Positions 56,809-64,000 of a DNA stretch of 64,000 nucleotides are shown in pieces; position 1 is the stretch's first letter, and every line of letters begins with the position of its first letter. This stretch comes from Spirochaetota bacterium. GTDB taxonomy: Bacteria > Spirochaetota > Spirochaetia > Treponematales > UBA12059. The notes under the pieces were generated by a model. The model was not told where the DNA came from. It ran no database searches and saw only the letters and a list, made by a program, of their open reading frames with translations. The translations under genes and the position numbers were made by a program. The DNA is taken from positions 531,389-595,388 of the forward strand of contig JAKLDN010000001.1 of assembly GCA_022703505.1 (NCBI GenBank), given 5' to 3'.

Positions 56809-57834
56809 CAGCTTCTTGCGGAGCTTCCGGGCTTCCTTCTTCCTGCGTCCGGGGTCCCCGGCGCCGCTCCGGGCCGACTGCGCCGCGGCCGCCTCCCGCG
56901 CCGACGCGCTCTTCCGCCAGGCCAGGAATCCGGCCCCCCCGGCGATCATCAGGAAGCAGAGGATCTGGCCCATGGAGAAGTTCCACAGGGTCGTGAAGGT
57001 ATGGATCGGGGCGTCCGGGTCCCCCAGCTTGATGATGTAGCCCAGGCCGGAATCGGGCTCCCTCAGGTACTCGATGGCGAAGCGGATCGCCCCGTATCCG
57101 ATGAGGTAGGTGCCCACCGCGAAGCCCTTGTAGGGACGCCGAGGCCGTACCAGGAACCACAGCACCAGCCAGAGCACGATCCCCTCGAAGAAGGCCTCGT
57201 AAAGCTGGGAGGGGTGCCGGGGCAGGTTGATCCGGGCGGAGTCCAGGGCCATCCCCGCCTTCCCGGCGACCTCCCGGACCCAGGCTTCCGAGGTCGGGAA
57301 ACGCTCCGCGTGGGGGAAGACCATGCCCAGGGGGCCCGAAGTCACCTTTCCCCAGAGTTCGCCGTTGATGAAGTTGCCCAGGCGGCCGAAGGTGTAGCCC
57401 AGGGGGACGGACACCGCCATCCGGTCCGCCCACTCCCAGTAATCCAAGGCCCGTCTGCGGGCGTAGATCACGGTCCCGATCACGACTCCGACGAGCCCCC
57501 CGTGGAAGCTCATCCCCTGGAAGCCCACGAAGCGGCCGGCCTCGTCGAAGGGCCAGATCACCAGCCAGGGTTTGCGCCAATACAGGCCCGTAGGCTCGTA
57601 CAGGAAGGTTCCGAAGAGCCGGGCTCCCAGGATGAGCCCCAGGATGGCGGCCAGGAAGAAGTTGGAGACCTCGTCCTCGGACCAGCCCAGCTTTTCCCGC
57701 CGCACCTGGCGCTGGAAGAGCAGGTAGGTGATCCCGAAGGCCACCAGGTACATCATCCCGTACCACCGGAAGGGCAGCCCCGGGATGATCTCCGGGGAAA
57801 TCCACGAAGGATAGAGGGTGTACAGAGGAGTCAT
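56803..57834 (-). CDS. lgt: Prolipoprotein diacylglyceryl transferase
   Basis: Predicted 343-residue inner-membrane Lgt, which attaches diacylglycerol to the lipobox Cys of prolipoproteins; it serves the many lipoproteins of this window. MSFHGGLVG and the signature GRLGNFINGELWG are intact, with about seven TM helices; the C-terminal 45 residues are Lys/Arg/Ala-rich. The promoter has leaderless geometry and no Shine-Dalgarno precedes the ATG. The stop codon is contributed by the neighbouring MITE-like element. Confidence 0.95.
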   Translation of the reverse strand: MTPLYTLYPSWISPEIIPGLPFRWYGMMYLVAFGITYLLFQRQVRREKLGWSEDEVSNFFLAAILGLILGARLFGTFLYEPTGLYWRKPWLVIWPFDEAGRFVGFQGMSFHGGLVGVVIGTVIYARRRALDYWEWADRMAVSVPLGYTFGRLGNFINGELWGKVTSGPLGMVFPHAERFPTSEAWVREVAGKAGMALDSARINLPRHPSQLYEAFFEGIVLWLVLWFLVRPRRPYKGFAVGTYLIGYGAIRFAIEYLREPDSGLGYIIKLGDPDAPIHTFTTLWNFSMGQILCFLMIAGGAGFLAWRKSASAREAAAAQSARSGAGDPGRRKKEARKLRKKLG

Positions 57835-57840
57835 GGGGAC

Positions 57841-57869
57841 AGTCTACGGGATGACAACTTAAAGTTCAA
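57841..57869 (-). promoter_or_regulatory. Promoter of lgt, leaderless geometry
   Basis: On the minus strand TTGAAC (57869-57864), 17-nt spacer, TAGACT (57846-57841), six bases, then ATG at 57834. Confidence 0.6.
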
Positions 57870-57879
57870 TGTGGGGCAA

Positions 57880-58009
57880 GTGAATAGGTGAATGGGTGAA
57901 TAAGTAAATAGAGAGGGCGCGGAAACAGGCCACGCGATAGCGCAGGATGTTTTAGGAACCTGGCATCAACCCCTATTCACCTATTCACGCTTCACCTATT
58001 CACCTACTC
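57880..58009. repeat. Inverted arrays of GTGAATAGG-type repeats
   Basis: GTGAATAGG, GTGAATGGG and GTGAATAAG in tandem at 57880-57907 face CCTATTCAC, CTATTCAC, CACCTATTCAC and ACCTACTC at 57971-58009. The arms could pair around a 65-nt centre. The right arm abuts the fhs stop codon. Confidence 0.7.
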
Positions 58010-59773
58010 TCAAGACAACCCCGTGATCCTCCCCGTATCAGGATCGATGTCCATGCCGATGTAGCCCGGCTTGGAGGGCAGGCCCGGCATGGTGTTGATC
58101 TCCCCGACGATGGGGTAGATGAAGCCCGCGCCCGCGGAGAGCCGGATGTCGCTGACCGGGAATTCGAAGCCCGACGGCGCTCCCTTGAGCGCCGGATCGT
58201 GGCTCAGGGAATACTGGGTCTTGGCCATGCACACGGGAAGCTTGTCGTATCCGAGCTTGGAGTATCCCTCCAGGGCCTTCCGGGCGGCGGGACTGTACTC
58301 GATCGAGCCGGCTCCGTACACCTCCGTAGCGATCTTCTCGATCTTCCGCTCCAGGGAGAGGTCTAGGGAGTACAGGGGCTTCACGTCGCTCGGCTTGGAG
58401 GCCGCCTTCTCCACCGCCTCCGCAAGGGGAGCCGCGCCCTCGCCGCCCTCGGCCCAGTGGAAGGCCGTGACCGCGTCCGAGGCCCCCGCGTCCAGGGCCG
58501 CCTGGCGGATCAGGTCCCACTCCGCCGGGGTATCCGTGGGGAATGCGTTGATGGCGACCACCGCGGGGACCCCGAACTTCCGCAGGATGCCCAGGTGGGC
58601 CTTCAGGTTCACGAGGCCCTTCTTGAGGAGTTCGCGGTTCTCCTCCTTGTATTCCGGGGCCAGGGGCTTGCCGGGAACGACCTTGGGTCCGCCCCCGTGC
58701 ATCTTGAGGGCCCGGACGGTGGCTACCAGGACCGCGGCGTCCGGGTAGATCCCGCTGGCCCGGCACTTGATGTCCACGAATTTCTCGAAGCCCATGTCCG
58801 CCCCGAAGCCGCTTTCCGTGACCAGGTAATCCCCGACCTTGACGCCCACCAGGTCCGCCAGGATGGAGGAGTTGCCGTGGGCGATGTTCGCGAAGGGACC
58901 CGCGTGGACGAAGGCCAGCTGCTCCTCCAGGGTCTGCAGGATGTTCGGGGCCAGGGCGTCCTTCAGGAGGATGGTCATGGCCCCCGCCACCCCCAGGTCC
59001 TCGGTGGTCACCTGCTTGCCGGACTTGTCCAGGCCCAGGACGACGCGTCCGACCCGCTCCCGGAGATCCCGAAGGTCCGTGGCCAGGGCCAGGATGGCCA
59101 TGACCTCGCTGGCCACGGAGATGTCGAAGCCCGTCTCCCGGAGGGGGCCGTTTTCGATGCCCCCGACTCCGACCAGGATCCTGCGCAGGGTACGGTCGTT
59201 CATGTCCATGACCCGACGCCACCAGACCTCGTAGGGATCGAAGTTGAGCTTGTGGAGCCCCAGCTTCTCGAAGTAGGAATCGGACCAGCGGCCCTCGTGG
59301 TAGATCCGGGCGTCCAGGGCGGTGGAGCAGAGGTTGTGGGCAGCGGACACCGCGTGGATGTCCCCGGTCAGGTGGAGGTTGAAGTCCGCCATGGGGACGA
59401 TCTGGCTGTAGCCCCCGCCCGCGGCTCCCCCCTTGATCCCGAAGGTCGGCCCCATGGAGGGCTGGCGGATAGCGCAGATCGCCTTTCGGCCCAGGAGGCC
59501 CAGACCCTGGGTCAGACCCACGGTGGTCGTGGTCTTGCCCTCCCCCAGGGGGGTGGGGGTGATGGCGGTCACGTCGATATACTTGGCCTTCTTGGGAGCC
59601 GCCGCGTTCTCCCGCAGGAACTCCAGGCGTACCTTGGCCTTGTACTCCCCGTACATCTCCAGGCGCTCGGCGGGGATGCCGTAGCGGCCGGCGATCTCCG
59701 TTATGGGCTTCACTTCCGCGGCTTGGGCTACATCGATGTCGCTGGGAACGGGTTTGAGTTTCTGGACGGACAT
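58010..59773 (-). CDS. fhs: Formate--tetrahydrofolate ligase
   Basis: Predicted 587-residue formyltetrahydrofolate synthetase. TPTPLGEGKTTTTVGLTQGL is the ATP/formyl-phosphate loop; RQPSMGPTFGIKGGAAGGGYSQ and DFNLHLTGDIHAVSAAHNL are family signatures, the C-terminus GEINTMPGLPSKPGY also. It activates formate with ATP for one-carbon metabolism and, in acetogenic spirochaetes, the methyl branch of the Wood-Ljungdahl pathway; no other gene of that branch is in the window. AAGGAGG RBS. GTGAATAGG repeat array directly downstream. Confidence 0.96.
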   Translation of the reverse strand: MSVQKLKPVPSDIDVAQAAEVKPITEIAGRYGIPAERLEMYGEYKAKVRLEFLRENAAAPKKAKYIDVTAITPTPLGEGKTTTTVGLTQGLGLLGRKAICAIRQPSMGPTFGIKGGAAGGGYSQIVPMADFNLHLTGDIHAVSAAHNLCSTALDARIYHEGRWSDSYFEKLGLHKLNFDPYEVWWRRVMDMNDRTLRRILVGVGGIENGPLRETGFDISVASEVMAILALATDLRDLRERVGRVVLGLDKSGKQVTTEDLGVAGAMTILLKDALAPNILQTLEEQLAFVHAGPFANIAHGNSSILADLVGVKVGDYLVTESGFGADMGFEKFVDIKCRASGIYPDAAVLVATVRALKMHGGGPKVVPGKPLAPEYKEENRELLKKGLVNLKAHLGILRKFGVPAVVAINAFPTDTPAEWDLIRQAALDAGASDAVTAFHWAEGGEGAAPLAEAVEKAASKPSDVKPLYSLDLSLERKIEKIATEVYGAGSIEYSPAARKALEGYSKLGYDKLPVCMAKTQYSLSHDPALKGAPSGFEFPVSDIRLSAGAGFIYPIVGEINTMPGLPSKPGYIGMDIDPDTGRITGLS

Positions 59774-59866
59774 GGGGCCTCCTTGTTCAGGGTACCTAAA
59801 AAGTAACCCGCCGGGGCATCCGTGTCCAATTAAATATATTCATACCCAATTAGGAATAGCGGCGCT

Positions 59867-61012
59867 TCACGAGAGGTTTCCGTGGGCCTCCGCCAGTCGG
59901 TCCGGGATCGGAATACCCTGGGGACACTTGGGCCGGCATTCCCCGCAGGAGACGCAAGCGTCTCCCCCGATGCCGGACTTGCGGTAGGCGCTCTCGTACC
60001 ACCCCCTGCGGTCCTCCCGGCGTTCGGGGAAGGCGGCCCAGGTGTTGTAGACGGCGAAGATCTCGGGGATCGGAATCTTGTGCGGACAGGGCAGGCAGTA
60101 CCCGCAGGTCGTGCAGGGTACGGGCATCTTGGCCTTGAAATAGGCGCGGACTTCCTCGTAGAGGGCCGTCTCCTTCGCGGTGACCGCGTTGGACCGGGCC
60201 GCGTCCGCGACCGCCGCGTTCTCCCAGACCTGGGACTCGGAGCCCATGCCCGACAGGACGGTAACCACCTCCTGGGGGTCCAGGGCGAAGCGGAGGGCCC
60301 ACTCCGCGGGCATCCGGGGCGCGGGCCAGCGGGCGAAGACTTCCCGGGCCTCCCGCGGGAGGACCGCCAAGCCGCCTCCCCGCAGGGGCTCCATGACGAT
60401 GACACCGAGTTCCTTGGAGGCCGCGTAGCGGATGCCCTCCCGGCCGGCCTGGAACTCGGTATCCAGGTAATTGTACTGGACCTGGCAGAACTCCCAGCCC
60501 TCCCACCCGTCCACGATCCGCTTGAACACGTCCAGGGAATCGTGGAAGGAGAACCCGATGTGGCCGATCCGGCCGTCCGCCTTGGCCTTCCGCAGGAACT
60601 CGAGGCCTCCCAGGCGGAGGACCTTCTCCCACCGAGCCGTGGTCAGGGCGTGGAGGAGGTAGAAGTCGATCCGCTCCGTCCCCAGGCGCCCGAGCTGGGT
60701 GGAGAGGTACTTCTCCCAATCCGATTCGGTCTTGACCAGCCAGGTCGGACTCTTTGTGGCCAGATGGAACTTCCCCCGAAGCCCGGTCCGGTCCAGGGAT
60801 CGGCCGACCGCCTCCTCGCTCGCCCCGTTGTGGTAGATATAGGCTGTGTCCAGGTAGTTGATCCCGGCCTCGGCGGCGGCCTGAAGCATGCCGTCCAGGG
60901 CATCGGGATCGATCCGTGCCTCGTCGCCGGCCAGGACAGGCAGGCGCATGGCGCCCAGGCTCAGGGTGGAGATCGGAAGCTCGGGGATCCTGGGGAAGAC
61001 TCGGTACTGCAT
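59867..61012 (-). CDS. Aldo/keto reductase with C-terminal 4Fe-4S domain
   Basis: Predicted 381-residue reductase. The AKR barrel carries NYLDTAYIYHNGASEEAVG (catalytic Asp, Tyr), ATKSPTW and IDFYLLHAL (His). The C-terminal part has a second module CTTCGYCLPCPHKIPI and CVSCGECRPKCPQGIPIP, giving two 4Fe-4S clusters, as in the ferredoxin-like AKR family. Substrate unknown; electrons may come from ferredoxin. ATG at 61012 begins the homology; the promoter has leaderless geometry. Divergent from ktrB. Confidence 0.92.
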   Translation of the reverse strand: MQYRVFPRIPELPISTLSLGAMRLPVLAGDEARIDPDALDGMLQAAAEAGINYLDTAYIYHNGASEEAVGRSLDRTGLRGKFHLATKSPTWLVKTESDWEKYLSTQLGRLGTERIDFYLLHALTTARWEKVLRLGGLEFLRKAKADGRIGHIGFSFHDSLDVFKRIVDGWEGWEFCQVQYNYLDTEFQAGREGIRYAASKELGVIVMEPLRGGGLAVLPREAREVFARWPAPRMPAEWALRFALDPQEVVTVLSGMGSESQVWENAAVADAARSNAVTAKETALYEEVRAYFKAKMPVPCTTCGYCLPCPHKIPIPEIFAVYNTWAAFPERREDRRGWYESAYRKSGIGGDACVSCGECRPKCPQGIPIPDRLAEAHGNLS

Positions 61013-61019
61013 GGCCGGG

Positions 61020-61048
61020 AGTATAGCGGAATCCGCATGGATGCGGAA
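61020..61048 (-). promoter_or_regulatory. Promoter of the aldo/keto reductase, leaderless geometry
   Basis: On the minus strand TTCCGC (61048-61043), 17-nt spacer, TATACT (61025-61020), seven bases, then ATG at 61012. Confidence 0.55.
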
Positions 61049-61129
61049 TACGGACCCCGCCCGCCTCAGCCCGCCGAGGCCCGGAGAATGGCCACACGGC
61101 CCGGAGGACGGCAGGCGGCGCGGACAGCC

Positions 61130-61159
61130 TTCACAAGCTTCGGGACACTCCGGTATGCT
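61130..61159 (+). promoter_or_regulatory. Promoter of ktrB, leaderless geometry
   Basis: TTCACA at 61130-61135, 18-nt spacer, TATGCT at 61154-61159, seven bases, then ATG at 61167. Confidence 0.5.
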
Positions 61160-61166
61160 TGCCTCC

Positions 61167-62891
61167 ATGGACAGGCGCGGCCGACTCGTCCTCTTCGCCT
61201 TCACCCTGAGCGTGGCGGGCCTCTTCCTCGAGCAAACGGAGCCCTCCCCTTCCTTGTCCGTGGCCCTGCACGTCCTGGACTTCGCGGTCCTAGGGCTGAT
61301 CCTATGGGAGGCCGCGGCTGGGATCGCCGGGGCCGCGTACAGGTGGAATCACGTCCGCAGGAACGCCCCCTCCCTGCTCTTCGCCCTGGGCTTCACGGCC
61401 CTCTTCGCCTATACGAAATACCAGGCGTTCTCGGGAGTTCCGGAGGTGGCCCGGGGCCTCCTGCCCCAGCTCCTGCGGAACGCGTTTTTAGTCCTCAAGA
61501 TCGCGGGGCGGGTTCGCCGGCTTTCCGCCTTCGCTGAAAAGTTTTCCGTCCATCCCGCCCAGACCATCGTCGCCTCCTTCCTCCTGGTCATCCTTACGGG
61601 ATCCCTCCTTTTGATGATGCCGCCGGCCACGCCGGACCGGAAGGGCCTGGGCTTCCTGGATGCGGTGTTCACCTCCACCTCCGCGGTCTGCGTCACGGGC
61701 CTGGTCGTGGCGGATACGGCCGTGGACCTGGCGGTGCCGGGACAGCTCGTCGTGCTGGCGCTCATCCAGATAGGGGGACTGGGAATCATGGCCTATTCCT
61801 TCTTCGGGCTTTTCGCCCTGGGGAGGAAGGTATCCATCCGGGATCGCTTGACCGTCTCGTACATGCTCAGCGAGGACGATCTGCGGGGCCTGTCCGCAAG
61901 CCTCCGGAGGATCGTCCTGTACACCTTCGCGATCGAGGGGCTGGGAGCCGCGGCCTTCTATCCGCGGTTCGCGGCCTTGGGAGGCCACGGGTGGGAATCC
62001 GTGTTCCGGGCCCTGTTCCACGCGGTCTCGGCGTTCTGCAATGCGGGTTTCGCCCTTTTCTCGGACAGCCTGGAATCCTTCCGCTCGGATCCCTGGATCG
62101 TCCTGACCGCGGCTGCCCTGATCATCCTGGGGGGGATCAGCTTCGGGGTGATCCGGGACGGCCTGCGATCGGCCGGGGCGGCCCTGGGGGCTCTCTTCGG
62201 CAGGAGGCCCGCCGCGCTGCCGGGACCCTCCCAGAACACCCGGGCGGTGGTCACGATCACCCTGGCCCTCCTGGCTTCGGGCCTGGGGGGCTTCTACCTC
62301 CTGGAGCACGAGGGCGTCATGGCGTCCTACGGCCTCGGGGAGCAGTACCTGGCGGCCTTTTTCCAGTCCGTGACCCTGCGCACCGCGGGCTTCAACACCG
62401 TGCCCTTCGGGGCCCTCCGGGACTCCACCCTCCTCTTCATGATCGTCTTCATGTTCATCGGGGGGGCTTCCGGCAGTACCGCGGGGGGTATCAAGGTGAA
62501 CTCCCTGGCGGCCATCGGAGCCTACTTCGCCTCCTTCTTCCGGAGGGAGCGGACGCCCCGGATCGGCGGCTGGTCGGTGGCCCCGGAAAAGGTGGGCCGT
62601 TCCCTGCTCGTCCTGGCCTTCGGACTGGCCGCGGTCTTCCTGGGCGTATTCCTGCTGACCCTCACCGAGGGCGGGGACTTCCTACCCCTCCTGTTCGAGA
62701 CGGTCTCTGCCTTCGGGACCGTGGGACTTTCGACGGGGCTGACCTCCGGATTGTCCTCCCCGGGCAAGATCGTCATCATAGCCCTGATGTTCCTGGGGCG
62801 CCTGGGGCCCCTGACGATACTCTCCGCGGCGCGGAAGCCCGGAAAGCGGACGGAGGTACAGTATCCCGAGGGGGATCTGGCCGTAGGCTGA
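61167..62891 (+). CDS. KtrB/TrkH-type potassium transporter
   Basis: Predicted 574-residue membrane subunit of a Ktr/Trk potassium uptake system. After an extra N-terminal region with three TM helices (about 1-110), the four M1-P-M2 repeats follow, with selectivity-filter-like glycines in FTSTSAVCVTGLVVADTA, SAFCNAGFALF, TLRTAGFNTVPFG and SAFGTVGLSTGL. ATG at 61167 fits the promoter spacing; an in-frame ATG at 61155 lies inside the -10 box and cannot be the start on that transcript. Its partner KtrA follows 65 nt downstream. Confidence 0.92.
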   Translation: MDRRGRLVLFAFTLSVAGLFLEQTEPSPSLSVALHVLDFAVLGLILWEAAAGIAGAAYRWNHVRRNAPSLLFALGFTALFAYTKYQAFSGVPEVARGLLPQLLRNAFLVLKIAGRVRRLSAFAEKFSVHPAQTIVASFLLVILTGSLLLMMPPATPDRKGLGFLDAVFTSTSAVCVTGLVVADTAVDLAVPGQLVVLALIQIGGLGIMAYSFFGLFALGRKVSIRDRLTVSYMLSEDDLRGLSASLRRIVLYTFAIEGLGAAAFYPRFAALGGHGWESVFRALFHAVSAFCNAGFALFSDSLESFRSDPWIVLTAAALIILGGISFGVIRDGLRSAGAALGALFGRRPAALPGPSQNTRAVVTITLALLASGLGGFYLLEHEGVMASYGLGEQYLAAFFQSVTLRTAGFNTVPFGALRDSTLLFMIVFMFIGGASGSTAGGIKVNSLAAIGAYFASFFRRERTPRIGGWSVAPEKVGRSLLVLAFGLAAVFLGVFLLTLTEGGDFLPLLFETVSAFGTVGLSTGLTSGLSSPGKIVIIALMFLGRLGPLTILSAARKPGKRTEVQYPEGDLAVG

Positions 62892-62956
62892 CGGGACGGC
62901 GGCGCGGCGGCTCCGGAAAGGACGCCGCGGATACTTCATGCGAGGAGGGCTGCCCT

Positions 62957-63649
62957 ATGTCCGAGATCAGGACCTTCGCGGTGGTGGGATTAGGATCCTT
63001 CGGGGCCGCGGTGTGCGAGACTCTGGCGGAAAAAGGCGCCTCCGTGATCGCCCTGGACCGGGATCCCGCGTCGGTGGAGAGGATAAAAGGCCTGGTTTCC
63101 GCGGCGGTCCTCCTGGATTCCACCGACGAGGACGCCCTGCTCAAGGCCCCCCTCCAGGACGTGGACGTGGCCATCGTGGCCATCGGGGATGACCTGGAGG
63201 CCAGCATCCTGACAACCGCCCTGCTCCGCCAGCAGGGGGTGCCCTACATCGCGGCCCGGGCGGTCTCCGCCATCCACGGGACCGTACTCCGGCGGGTGGG
63301 GGCCAACGAGGTGATCAACGCCGAGGTCGACATGGGGACGCGCACCGCACGACGCCTGGTGGCTCCGGATGTCCTGGACTCGGTGCCCCTTTCCGCGGAG
63401 GTGTCCCTGACGGAGATGCTGGCGCCGGAATACTTCGCGGGCAAGTCGGCGGGGGACCTGGACCTGGAGGGAAAGCTGCACCTCCGGGTCGTGGGGGTCC
63501 TGCGCTCGCGGATGGACCTGGACGACGCGGGCAACACGGTACGCCGGGAGGACCTCCTGTTCCCGGAACCCGGGGACGCATTCGAGGAGGGGGACCGCCT
63601 CTTCGTCCTGGGCAGGAACTCGGACCTGGACGAGTTCCGGAAAATCTAG
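62957..63649 (+). CDS. KtrA/TrkA-type potassium channel regulator
   Basis: Predicted 230-residue cytoplasmic RCK protein. FAVVGLGSFGAAVCETLAEKG with Asp at the end of beta-2 (IALDRDP) is the NAD/ATP-binding RCK_N domain; an RCK_C domain (about 140-225) follows (SLTEMLAPEYFAG, FEEGDRLFVLGRN). It gates the KtrB subunit. GAGGAGG RBS at 62942-62948. The frame is open far upstream because of antisense-like shadow, but the homology begins at this ATG. Confidence 0.95.
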   Translation: MSEIRTFAVVGLGSFGAAVCETLAEKGASVIALDRDPASVERIKGLVSAAVLLDSTDEDALLKAPLQDVDVAIVAIGDDLEASILTTALLRQQGVPYIAARAVSAIHGTVLRRVGANEVINAEVDMGTRTARRLVAPDVLDSVPLSAEVSLTEMLAPEYFAGKSAGDLDLEGKLHLRVVGVLRSRMDLDDAGNTVRREDLLFPEPGDAFEEGDRLFVLGRNSDLDEFRKI

Positions 63650-63658
63650 GGGGACCGC

Positions 63659-64000
63659 ATGATCCTCGTACGGGTCCGGTATTCGGTCTTCCTGCTCGCC
63701 ATATCTCTGGGGGCCACGGTCGGGGCGGGGGTCTGGTCCTATTCGGTCGCCGCCGCCGCGGGCATGAAGGGACCCGCGGAAACCTCGCTCTTCCTGGCCC
63801 TCTGCGCAGCGGCGGTCCAGATCCTGGCCGCCGCGGAGCTGTTCCGCCAGGCCCGCAGGAAACGCCGGGAGCTGGACTCCATCGCGGGCGCGGTACGGTA
63901 CGGAGGGATCCTTCCCGCGGAGCGCCTGGACCGATTCGGTCCCTTGGGGGACAGCATACGCAGGATCCTCAAGGACCTGTCCGACGCGGGGGAGCGCAAG
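63659..64000 (+). CDS. Membrane protein, partial at window end
   Basis: An open frame of 114 codons that continues beyond the window. Two TM segments (SVFLLAISLGATVGAGVWSYSVAAAAG, SLFLALCAAAVQILAAAELF) are followed by a cytoplasmic HAMP-linker-like stretch (RRELDSIAGAVRYGGILPAERLDRFGPLGDSIRRILKDL). Starts 9 nt after the ktrA stop, so it is co-transcribed. May be the N-terminus of a signalling protein. Confidence 0.6.
   Translation, partial: MILVRVRYSVFLLAISLGATVGAGVWSYSVAAAAGMKGPAETSLFLALCAAAVQILAAAELFRQARRKRRELDSIAGAVRYGGILPAERLDRFGPLGDSIRRILKDLSDAGERK

Noticed and set aside
57880-58009. CRISPR-like array
   Set aside because: Repeats are 8-9 nt, degenerate and lack spacers; no cas genes are present in the window.

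Overview
The window is GC-rich bacterial DNA, densely coded on both strands, and most likely comes from a high-GC spirochaete (Spirochaetota). The evidence is indirect: many Ala/Ser-Cys lipobox lipoproteins, small outer-membrane barrel proteins, CHASE2-cyclase, FecR and diguanylate-cyclase signalling genes, formate-THF ligase, and a 319-residue major outer-membrane protein of spirochaetal look. No rRNA, tRNA or CRISPR array was seen. Three short stretches are clearly more AT-rich than the rest (about 6.1-6.4, 21.5-22.4 and 34.5-35.1 kb) and look acquired.

Layout. 0-5 kb: a YheO/DauR-like regulator, a class-V PLP enzyme, RidA, an Asp/Glu-racemase-like protein and a Na+-coupled NSS transporter, probably one amino-acid utilisation system; an EamA exporter and an IS-transposase fragment follow. 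6.8-17.8 kb: a cobamide locus. A cobalamin riboswitch controls cobT-btuF-btuC-btuD on the minus strand; cobU, a CbiR-like remodelling hydrolase, cobS and a cobD-like gene form a plus-strand operon. A sensor kinase and a diguanylate cyclase lie between them. 17.8-20.6 kb: a two-subunit molybdenum hydroxylase. 20.6-29.8 kb: an envelope/signalling locus (glycosyltransferase, mosaic lipoprotein, FecR protein, barrel protein, then a divergent CHASE2 nucleotide cyclase and a PAS-GGDEF-EAL protein). 29.9-33 kb: transketolase and an exported protein.

33-38.5 kb is an accessory island: HEPN/MNT, PIN/Phd and MazEF-type pairs, a HigA-type orphan, a REP-associated tyrosine transposase (RayT), a lipoprotein and the major OMP. 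38.5-42.3 kb carries mnmG and mnmE, both visibly affected by short palindromic repeats. 42.5-50.8 kb holds envelope proteins, GDPD and three CsgG/LPP20-like lipoproteins. 50.9-64 kb is housekeeping: a CapA-like protein, nadE, a PFK, two membrane proteins, lgt, fhs, an Fe-S aldo/keto reductase, KtrB/KtrA-type potassium uptake and a partial membrane protein.

Two cross-cutting patterns stand out. Seven genes have a -35/-10 promoter whose -10 box ends 7-8 nt before the start codon, predicting leaderless mRNAs. Several families of REP/BIME-like hairpins and a MITE-like element have entered genes or supplied start and stop codons (mnmE, mnmG leader, nadE/capA, lgt).
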